From: a bacterium | GTDB lineage: Bacteria; Patescibacteriota; Microgenomatia; Levybacterales; UBA12049 | NCBI GenBank assembly: GCA_021784535.1 | Contig: JAJYHW010000023.1 | Location: forward strand, 1-6,070 | Direction: 5' to 3' | Length of the DNA stretch: 6,070 nt | Part shown: positions 1 to 5,668 of the stretch, in pieces | How the letters are laid out: every line of letters starts with the position of its first letter | How positions within the stretch are numbered: the stretch's first letter is position 1 | Position numbers and translations under genes: made by a program | The notes under the pieces: model-generated | The model's database searches: none | Told to the model about the DNA's origin: nothing | Seen by the model: the letters and a program-made list of their open reading frames with translations, nothing else

Positions 1-535
1 ATTTTTCAAGAATTGCAACTGCAACAACTCGCCTTGTGTCAAGAAATCCAGTACAGGTATACATCGTAATCCTTCTATCTTTTGAAGGAGCGAGAATAGA
101 TGATTCATTTGGCGTCACGATAGAAGTATATTCTATAACAAAAGTTTTTTTTATGTGGTCAGGATAAGTAATAACAACTTTATCACCGATTTTTGCATTG
201 CGCAGTTTACCAAACAGACTTATCCAGTTGTGAGCGTAAATAATACTATTGCCCTTATCTCCTGGAAGAGGCGATGACGTTAAATAAGAAGCTCCAAAAT
301 CAGTGGTAGGCCATATATTATGAACAATAGTTGCCTTATAGATTGGTAAATCAATTCCAAGTGAAGTAATCGTAATGCGCTCAGGCACCATTCCTTTTAT
401 TCCGGTATTTGCCGCATAGGAATAATGCGCAAATGAAAGTCGATAAGAGGCTGTTTGCAGCCAGATTTGATAAGCGCCTACAGTCAGAAAAGAAAGACTC
501 TGGAGGATAAGAAACCAGAATAAAATCTTTTTCAT
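1..535 (-). CDS. Sortase (class E/F-like transpeptidase), C-terminal end cut by window edge
   Basis: This is a membrane-anchored cysteine transpeptidase that should cleave a sorting signal between Thr and Gly and attach the protein to the cell surface. I translated 178 residues with no stop before the window edge. Residues 4-25 form an N-terminal hydrophobic anchor; the rest is the extracytoplasmic sortase beta-barrel. The catalytic triad is visible: His102 in IIYAHNW, Cys161 in MYTCTG (the TLxTC position), and Arg168 (or Arg169) in DTRRVV, seven residues after the Cys. The usual SPLPGDKGN turn precedes the His. In this family the protein ends a few residues after the Arg strand, so it is nearly complete. 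The ATG at 535 is supported by GAAAGG four bases upstream. It lies 20 bases downstream of a gene for an LAxTG-signal protein, its likely substrate and operon partner. Family membership is secure from the triad; the class is inferred from the short form and the LAxTG neighbour. Confidence 0.93.
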   Translation of the reverse strand, partial: MKKILFWFLILQSLSFLTVGAYQIWLQTASYRLSFAHYSYAANTGIKGMVPERITITSLGIDLPIYKATIVHNIWPTTDFGASYLTSSPLPGDKGNSIIYAHNWISLFGKLRNAKIGDKVVITYPDHIKKTFVIEYTSIVTPNESSILAPSKDRRITMYTCTGFLDTRRVVAVAILEK

Positions 536-539
536 ATAA

Positions 540-545
540 CCTTTC
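540..545 (-). promoter_or_regulatory. Ribosome binding site of the sortase gene
   Basis: GAAAGG on the minus strand lies four bases before the ATG at 535 and can pair with the CCUUUC part of a typical 16S rRNA 3' end. It is the only convincing Shine-Dalgarno site ahead of a start codon in the window and supports the chosen sortase start. The spacing is shorter than ideal. Confidence 0.5.
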
Positions 546-555
546 TGTAGCAAAG

Positions 556-654
556 TTATTTACTAAGCTTTCTTAATGTCACACCTATAATCAGGGAAAC
601 AAATCCAGCGAGAAGAGAAATATAGGTAAGAAGAGCACTGCCTGTATAAGCAAG
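556..654 (-). other. C-terminal sortase sorting signal (LAYTG, hydrophobic span, basic tail)
   Basis: The pentapeptide LAYTG is encoded at 640..654, followed by about 21 hydrophobic residues and then RKLSK at the C-terminus. Cleavage would fall between Thr179 and Gly180. LAxTG rather than LPxTG is the form known for class E sortases, which fits the adjacent sortase gene. What the Thr is joined to (peptidoglycan cross-bridge or another nucleophile) cannot be read from the sequence. Confidence 0.88.
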
Positions 655-1179
655 ATTATTTGCTGAAGCTGCCTGAACATTTGACGCAGGTGTTGGTGTC
701 GCAGTAAGAACTGGTGTTGGTGTCGCAGTCGGCCCTGGTGTAGGCGTATTTGTAAGTGTTGGTGTCGGCGTACATGTTGTGCAGGCATACGTACTGTTTA
801 ATGCCATATATGGTGCATTTGCAAGACCCCAACTAGCTCCATTTGGTACATACATCCAGCCTTGAACTCTTAATTCATCAATCTGTTCGTTGGAATAGCC
901 TGAAACATTTAGCCAGTTTGTTTGATAGCCAGCTCCCTGACCGGTACAAAGACATTGGAGGACATTACCGTTTGAACTATAAATACTATCAGTTCCCGCA
1001 AATGAGCCAACGCCTACGACTCCATTTTCAGAATTACTATTATAATTTTGTTGCGTTTGCGGCCATTGCGGATTAAGGCAAGATCCAAAATCAGGAGTTG
1101 TACTTGCAGATACCGGAAAAGCGATGCTTATAAAAATCAGCGCAGCAACCGGTAATAATAGAAAATTTTTGGTACTCAT
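556..1179 (-). CDS. Secreted surface protein with Thr-Pro stalk and C-terminal LAYTG sortase signal
   Basis: The protein (207 residues) is exported by Sec and probably anchored by the sortase encoded just downstream. Residues 1-25 are a signal peptide with one Lys near the N-terminus, a hydrophobic core, and a likely cut after Val-Ser-Ala (23-25). Residues 26-136 are an ectodomain I do not recognise: Asn/Gln/Ser-rich at 41-52, with five cysteines (34, 76, 78, 133, 136) including CxC and CxxC pairs and four Trp (39, 89, 108, 117). Residues 137-166 are a Thr-Pro stalk of tandem eight-residue units. Residues 176-180 are LAYTG, followed by a hydrophobic segment (182-202) and a basic tail (RKLSK), the standard layout of a sortase signal. 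A strong promoter precedes it, but no Shine-Dalgarno site is seen before the ATG. The start is chosen because it gives a complete signal peptide. The function of the ectodomain is unknown; adhesion, glycan binding or a surface-layer role are all guesses. Confidence 0.9.
   Translation of the reverse strand: MSTKNFLLLPVAALIFISIAFPVSASTTPDFGSCLNPQWPQTQQNYNSNSENGVVGVGSFAGTDSIYSSNGNVLQCLCTGQGAGYQTNWLNVSGYSNEQIDELRVQGWMYVPNGASWGLANAPYMALNSTYACTTCTPTPTLTNTPTPGPTATPTPVLTATPTPASNVQAASANNLAYTGSALLTYISLLAGFVSLIIGVTLRKLSK
682..753 (-). repeat. Three 24-base tandem repeats encoding the Thr-Pro stalk
   Basis: Three in-frame units of 24 bases (730..753, 706..729, 682..705) encode TNTPTPGP, TATPTPVL and TATPTPAS. 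The last two share 17 identical consecutive bases (713..729 and 689..705). A partial, less regular copy lies just upstream at about 755..771. The repeats form the extended stalk between ectodomain and sorting signal. Units of this kind can change in number by slippage, altering stalk length without breaking the frame, and Thr-rich stalks are common O-glycosylation sites. Confidence 0.8.
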
Positions 1180-1225
1180 GAAATAAAATATATATATTTA
1201 TAAGCCTATATAAATAGTATATGGG

Positions 1226-1254
1226 ATTTTACCATACATGACTTATAATGTCAA
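1226..1254 (-). promoter_or_regulatory. Sigma70-type promoter of the LAxTG protein-sortase unit
   Basis: On the minus strand a perfect TTGACA (1249..1254) is followed after exactly 17 bases by TAAAAT (1226..1231), with TG one base before the -10 (extended -10). Transcription would begin near 1219, giving a leader of about 40 bases before the ATG at 1179. The leader is almost all A and T, shows no Shine-Dalgarno site, and contains a six-base inverted repeat (TTTATA/TATAAA, 1197..1214). The rest of the 155-base gap 1180..1334 is AT-rich; I see no gene in it and no GC-rich terminator for the upstream gene. Confidence 0.72.
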
Positions 1255-1334
1255 CAGACTGAATTTATTTGATGAAATAATAATGATAGTAAATAAAGAG
1301 GTTTATCTATATATTTAAATCTTGTCTTATAATA

Positions 1335-2336
1335 TTATAATTTGTTTTGATAATAATTTGTTAAAACAGAAACTGCTGGCTTGGGGGAGCCATCATTGCG
1401 CCATAGAGCCGTAGATCCGCCCAGATCGTCCCAATAATTTACTCCGATAAGTGCTTTAATGCCTACAAGCAATTGAAGCGATTTTTGAAGCCATGCTTTT
1501 TGCTGCTCCTGAGTCATTGTACCATTTATATTGGGAATAGGTGCACCAAACTCTCCGAGGACAATTTCTCCTCCGCTTTGCTTTGCGATAGAAGCAACGT
1601 CACTTGCAAGTTCTTCGGGTGTCTGAACATAATGATCTATCACAACCACGCCTCCAAGAGCTTGCGTTGTTGATTTATTCATCACTGCTCTTGCAACATC
1701 CGCGTTCATAGAAAAATAATTACTGGTCACCTGTTTGCCAATCGCAGCAAAAGCGTCTTTTGTTGTCTTATATTCAGTAATAAGAAAAGTACGATAGGAG
1801 CGGACAGCGACAGGATTACCGTATTGTAATTTAATACCGTTTTCACATTCAGGACAGGAAGTAAAAATATCACCGTTTGCAAAAAGATTCTTATTTGCAA
1901 GAATAAATTGTTTTATTTTCTCTATATGTGTTTGTTCATTTATCTTAGGATAACCGAACCAACCTTCCCATCCGGAAAAATTTCCGCGAAACCAAACATG
2001 CAGTCCATGTGCTCGTGCTGAAGCTACCCACATTTTTAAGACAGGCAAAAATTCGCTATCATACGGGGTATCAATAGCGACATAATTTGCACCTGTCCTT
2101 GCAATTTCTGACATCTGTTTGTTTATCTCAAGCTGCGCTCCATTATCAGTAAGATATTGCCGTGCAAGATCACGTGAATATTTCATCGTATCAATTGATT
2201 CGACCTGCCAGTGGCGTGAAGTTTTTTTATTGATTACCTGACCCGGGAATAACGTTTGGAAAAAATAAAGCAATAGAGAAAACCCAAAGAAAAAAAATGT
2301 AAGAAAAAGAAATATATCTCCTTTATGTATTTTCAT
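1335..2336 (-). CDS. Membrane-anchored TIM-barrel glycoside hydrolase-like protein (clan GH-A type)
   Basis: The 333-residue protein has an uncleaved-looking Phe-rich N-terminal anchor (about 7-30) and an extracytoplasmic domain of about 290 residues, the size of a single (beta/alpha)8 barrel. Strand-like segments occur in order: ANYVAIDTPY (83-92), GLHVWFRGNF (111-120), a possible fourth strand ending in PECENG (162-167), GVVVIDHY (229-236), EIVLGEFGAP (257-266) and IGVNYWDDLG (297-306). In clan GH-A enzymes (GH5 and relatives) the nucleophile is a Glu at the end of strand 7 in a GEFG-like motif, here Glu262, and a Trp follows on strand 8, here Trp302. The acid/base Glu would be Glu163 or Glu165, although the usual Asn-Glu pair is absent. 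Hydrolysis or remodelling of a surface glycan is therefore likely but unproven, and the substrate is unknown. It follows the GT-C pair by 42 bases. No Shine-Dalgarno site precedes the ATG at 2336. Confidence 0.78.
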   Translation of the reverse strand: MKIHKGDIFLFLTFFFFGFSLLLYFFQTLFPGQVINKKTSRHWQVESIDTMKYSRDLARQYLTDNGAQLEINKQMSEIARTGANYVAIDTPYDSEFLPVLKMWVASARAHGLHVWFRGNFSGWEGWFGYPKINEQTHIEKIKQFILANKNLFANGDIFTSCPECENGIKLQYGNPVAVRSYRTFLITEYKTTKDAFAAIGKQVTSNYFSMNADVARAVMNKSTTQALGGVVVIDHYVQTPEELASDVASIAKQSGGEIVLGEFGAPIPNINGTMTQEQQKAWLQKSLQLLVGIKALIGVNYWDDLGGSTALWRNDGSPKPAVSVLTNYYQNKL

Positions 2337-2342
2337 TATTTT

Positions 2343-2384
2343 ATTATAGCGTATTTCTATAACAGTTATTTTTAAGCCTTACAA
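2343..2384 (-). promoter_or_regulatory. Possible weak promoter(s) before the glycoside hydrolase-like gene
   Basis: Two overlapping candidates are seen. One is TTGTAA (2379..2384, including the stop codon of the upstream gene), 17 bases, then TATAGA (2356..2361) with an extended -10 TG. The other is a perfect TATAAT (2343..2348) ending six bases before the ATG at 2336, which would start the RNA at the ATG itself (leaderless) but has no good -35. Such motifs arise by chance in AT-rich DNA, and read-through from the upstream gene is equally possible. Confidence 0.33.
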
Positions 2385-4007
2385 TTCTTTATAGGGCTTC
2401 ATATGCAGATATTTTACATATTGTGGTTTTATTTCATAAATATCAGCAAACGGATAATGATGGATAAGCGTATAGTCATTTTTAAACTCAGGATTTTTAT
2501 AGATAAGGCGATAGGTCATATCATGAAGATCATACGTTCTCATTACAATCCATCTTGCCCAATGAGCAGGGTGTGCTATAGCCAAATTCCAATACATTCC
2601 TGTTCCTTCATGAATAAACCGTTTCATATCCAATCCTGAAGAAAAAATAATTGCATCATGTGAAGCAACCGAAATAAGAACAAATCCCGGTGTATGCGAC
2701 ACATGCTTGTGCAGCCATCCACTGACCGCACTGACATTTTTTCCACTTGCGCCGAAAACAGCATCATCAAGCGTTACGGCGTCTTTATTTACAATAGAAA
2801 AAAACATAACAAAAAGTAAGAGAAGTACAAGAATGTATCTGATGGCTTTGAGACGATGAACCAGGTAACCTGCAAATACCGCAACCGTTGGTATCATCAT
2901 CAAGCCATATCGTACATTAAACCACGAATTTCCATTTAATCCCTGAATAAAAAGAACCGATTGTCCAAGATACAGAGCAAGAATATTAAAAACAAAAGGC
3001 GCCATAAGGGCAATTGATGCCATCTTCAGACTTCCTGATATTTTTTTATCAAACCAGAACAGGATCATCCCAATCGTTGCCATAACTGTCTGAAGCATTC
3101 CGGCATTGTAGATGACAGCATATGTATACGTAATAAAAGAATATGACCAATTATGCTCAGTTTTTAATAACCCCGCGGCAGCAATCTGCTGCTGCTGAGT
3201 TGCAGCTGCGTACGGACCGGAGATAAAATATAGCGGATCTTTAAAAATTACCCAATTCCAGATAATCCAGAGAATAATACCAAATCCTGCCAAAGTGCAA
3301 AACAATAAAAACGCACCTTCGGCAGCTTTATATCCGTGTTTTCTCCATGCCTGAATTACAATTAAAATTGAGGCAAATCCCAATAAAAACCATCCATCAT
3401 AACGATTCATCGTTGCTAATAATACCCAAAAACCAGATTTGAGCAATCTACTCATCTTATCTTCCTTATGCCACATAATAAGTTCATATACAGCTATTGT
3501 CATTGACCCCAGAAGCAATAATTCTGTCATAGCAGTTGACTGCATATAGAGAATATTCATGTTGAGTGCAAATACAATAACTCCGGCAAGTCTTCCTATC
3601 ATACGCACACCAAGCGCCTGCAGAATAAGATAAATAACAATACCTGAAGCCACATAAGAGATCATCGACTGCAATGCTCCGGCAAGTCCTGAGTGCCACA
3701 TAAAGTCGTTCCATACCGTTACAACAGCAAGCAAATGAGGAAGGGGAAGCCACACGCTTCCAAGCTGGGCAAAACCAGGCTTAAGATTATCAACAACTCG
3801 TCGTGCGATATCCAAATGAGATCGCGCATCATTAAATGCAAGCCCTAATCCATTTGCATAATAATAGATAAAACAAAAAATAGATATCATGGAAAGTGCA
3901 AAAAAAAGAAGCAGCTTGATATGTTTTTCTAAGCTATCTTTGATAATTGCAATTTTTCTGTCACTGAGCGTAAATTCTAACGATAATGATTTAAAATTAA
4001 ATTTCAT
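2379..4007 (-). CDS. Polytopic membrane glycosyltransferase, GT-C fold (GT39/PMT-like)
   Basis: The 542-residue protein should transfer a sugar from a polyprenyl-phosphate donor to an acceptor on the outer face of the membrane. After a basic cytoplasmic N-terminus and a first membrane span (about 31-50) comes the first outer loop with FNDARSH (58-64) and GSVWLPLPH (83-91). This pattern is typical of PMT/ArnT-type GT-C enzymes, in which the loop Asp (here Asp60) is catalytic or metal-binding. Further family-like motifs are the acidic Glu162 in AMTELL, NRYDGW (201-206), and NVRYGLM (364-370). About ten hydrophobic spans run to residue 406, followed by a soluble, presumably outer-face tail of about 135 residues. 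A short Gln run lies at 271-274. Its ATG overlaps the stop of the preceding gene (ATGA), which implies translational coupling and explains the lack of a Shine-Dalgarno site. The donor, acceptor and linkage are not deducible. Confidence 0.82.
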   Translation of the reverse strand: MKFNFKSLSLEFTLSDRKIAIIKDSLEKHIKLLLFFALSMISIFCFIYYYANGLGLAFNDARSHLDIARRVVDNLKPGFAQLGSVWLPLPHLLAVVTVWNDFMWHSGLAGALQSMISYVASGIVIYLILQALGVRMIGRLAGVIVFALNMNILYMQSTAMTELLLLGSMTIAVYELIMWHKEDKMSRLLKSGFWVLLATMNRYDGWFLLGFASILIVIQAWRKHGYKAAEGAFLLFCTLAGFGIILWIIWNWVIFKDPLYFISGPYAAATQQQQIAAAGLLKTEHNWSYSFITYTYAVIYNAGMLQTVMATIGMILFWFDKKISGSLKMASIALMAPFVFNILALYLGQSVLFIQGLNGNSWFNVRYGLMMIPTVAVFAGYLVHRLKAIRYILVLLLLFVMFFSIVNKDAVTLDDAVFGASGKNVSAVSGWLHKHVSHTPGFVLISVASHDAIIFSSGLDMKRFIHEGTGMYWNLAIAHPAHWARWIVMRTYDLHDMTYRLIYKNPEFKNDYTLIHHYPFADIYEIKPQYVKYLHMKPYKEL

Positions 4008-5593
4008 AGAGAATTTTTTTCTGCATACTGTATTTTCTTTTTATTCATAATAAGGAGAAGTACAAAAATAAAAATGATAATAGCGCCCGTTATAACGATG
4101 TCAAATTGCCATGCAGTCATATCCCTCTTTGCATATTGCTGAAAGATAAATGATTTAGAATTATTACTATTTAATATATTGACATCATGCATAAACGTAT
4201 AATTCACCTTGCGATGTTCAACGCGGGAAAGAACTGTTGCTTGAATTTGTGGCGGAATAGCATTTGAAGTAAGAGCTCCTATGGTATTAACTGAAACGGA
4301 ATAGATAAAAACAAGAAAAAATAAGAAAAGCAGTATTTTCTTTTTGCTAACAACTGTAAGGAATAAGGCTAAATAAATTGCAAGAATAGCATACGATGGG
4401 ATAAGATATCTGCCGCCAAAAGCAAATCCTCCATATGGATCACCCCACATCGAATAAAGAAGAAAATTAAATCCGATAATTCCGACCAATAATGGGATAT
4501 ATTTTTGTTTTTTCTTATTAGCGATAAAAAGCCCGACTATACCGAAGAGAATTACCGGCGTATACACAAGTACACCTCGATCAGGACTCAAAAGTAAAAT
4601 ATAAAATCCATTGAGCATATTTATTGGTTTGAAAAAATTTAACGCCGAGTGCTGTGGTGTTGCTGCAATTTGCAATGATGTGAGATGAACTTTTTTCTTC
4701 ATATTTTCTTCGCCAAAATTCGGTTTTCCGTTTGCCTTTACAGAGAGTATGGTTGGCACAGTACCTGAAATTTTTAAAGGATTGCCATATGACATTTGAT
4801 TAAACCATAAGAGAAATGTGAGAGGAATAATGACTGCAAGTACAGACAGTACTCGCAAAAAAGAAATTTTAATTACTTTATGTTCATGTAAATTTTCTAT
4901 AAAAAAGCTTTTAAAAAACGTCGCAATCGCAAGTGGAAACATCATAAAAAGATTGGGATAATCAACCGTAAAAGCAAAAGCGTACACGATCCAAAAAACA
5001 AGGATAGACAAAAGAGAATTAAATCTGATAAATAAATAAATCGACAAAAGAATGAAAAAGGTCGAGATATGATGTTCATAAATAGTAACTGCGTAAGCGA
5101 AAGCGGGAGTCGCAAATAAAAAAGTAATTCCGGCGATAGTGGCAGCTATTGCATTTGAGCCAAGCCTAATCGCGATCAAACGAATAAGAAGGACATTGCA
5201 TAATGCAAACAACGACATCCACAAAAAAGTTCCATATTGGGAAAGATCGAAATGTCTTCCGATCAGATAGCCAGGGATTGCAATAAATGAGATTGCAGGC
5301 GGGAAAATAGATACATAATGGTCTTTCCAGTATCCGACATCAGGAGCTGTAAATTGTGCAAGGGATGGTTGTAAATAAAACGAATGATTTTCAACAAAGG
5401 AATAGAGAAATGCAAATCTTCCTCGCTCAGGTGATAGTTCAAAAGGTCCGTTATTTTTCCAATAAGGCGTGTTTAACTGCGTAGGTGTCGGATTTCCCGG
5501 AAGTCCACGAACTGACACAACCAGCATGATTGCAACAAATACAATAAGTCCTAAAATAAGTAAATAATTTTTAAATCGGAAAAGGGTACTCAT
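4004..5593 (-). CDS. Polytopic membrane protein, probable GT-C type glycosyltransferase
   Basis: The protein (529 residues) has about twelve hydrophobic spans. Span 1 (about 9-29) is followed by a long outer loop with ELSPERGRF (52-60) and APDVGYW (83-89). Later come YEHH (172-175), LLLSPDRGVLVYTP (333-346), and WGDPYGG followed by FGGRYLIP (383-389, 392-399). These motifs match a family of uncharacterised bacterial and archaeal membrane proteins usually described as mannosyltransferase-like. The acidic residue in the first loop (Glu56 or Asp85) would take the place of the catalytic Asp of GT-C enzymes. A soluble outer loop lies at 442-495 before the last span, and the tail is Lys-rich. It is the first gene after the promoter at 5622..5650 and overlaps the next gene by four bases, so the two proteins are made together and may act in sequence or as partners. 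Catalytic activity is inferred from architecture; a flippase or polymerase role is a less likely alternative. No Shine-Dalgarno site is seen at the ATG. Confidence 0.7.
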   Translation of the reverse strand: MSTLFRFKNYLLILGLIVFVAIMLVVSVRGLPGNPTPTQLNTPYWKNNGPFELSPERGRFAFLYSFVENHSFYLQPSLAQFTAPDVGYWKDHYVSIFPPAISFIAIPGYLIGRHFDLSQYGTFLWMSLFALCNVLLIRLIAIRLGSNAIAATIAGITFLFATPAFAYAVTIYEHHISTFFILLSIYLFIRFNSLLSILVFWIVYAFAFTVDYPNLFMMFPLAIATFFKSFFIENLHEHKVIKISFLRVLSVLAVIIPLTFLLWFNQMSYGNPLKISGTVPTILSVKANGKPNFGEENMKKKVHLTSLQIAATPQHSALNFFKPINMLNGFYILLLSPDRGVLVYTPVILFGIVGLFIANKKKQKYIPLLVGIIGFNFLLYSMWGDPYGGFAFGGRYLIPSYAILAIYLALFLTVVSKKKILLFLFFLVFIYSVSVNTIGALTSNAIPPQIQATVLSRVEHRKVNYTFMHDVNILNSNNSKSFIFQQYAKRDMTAWQFDIVITGAIIIFIFVLLLIMNKKKIQYAEKNSL

Positions 5594-5621
5594 AGGTATA
5601 TTTTATTGGATATGAAACCTG

Positions 5622-5650
5622 AGTATACTATATTTTGCGTTATATTGCAA
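5622..5650 (-). promoter_or_regulatory. Sigma70-type promoter of the GT-C gene pair
   Basis: On the minus strand TTGCAA (5645..5650) is followed after 17 bases by TATACT (5622..5627), with the start of transcription expected near 5615 and a leader of roughly 22 bases. The -10 lies inside the palindrome AGTATACT (5622..5629). The site sits in the 75-base gap after the acetyltransferase stop, where I see no terminator hairpin, so some read-through from the upstream gene is possible. Confidence 0.6.
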
Positions 5651-5668
5651 ACTATAAGCTTAAATATT

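Noticed and set aside
591..788. A minus-strand frame of 65 codons rich in His, Gln and Arg
   Set aside because: It is the shifted reading of the Thr-Pro repeat; the sorting-signal frame is the real one.
843..1076. A plus-strand frame of 77 codons opposite the LAxTG protein
   Set aside because: It is antisense to a well-supported gene and has no recognisable protein character or ribosome site.
1264..1297. Inverted repeat TTTATTT/AAATAAA with a 20-base gap, as a terminator after the hydrolase-like gene
   Set aside because: The arms are entirely A/T with a long loop and no following T run on the minus strand; such repeats are expected by chance in this AT-rich gap.
2321..2327. AAAGGAG on the minus strand near codons 5-6 of the hydrolase-like gene, as a ribosome site for a later start
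   Set aside because: No ATG, GTG or TTG follows at a suitable distance, and a later start would remove the N-terminal anchor.
1473..2639. Short plus-strand frames at 1473..1673 and 2403..2639
   Set aside because: Both are antisense to supported genes and show no start signals or family features.
3484..3753. A minus-strand frame of 89 codons inside the PMT-like gene
   Set aside because: It is an out-of-frame reading of conserved membrane-protein coding sequence, with implausible Cys/Tyr-rich composition.
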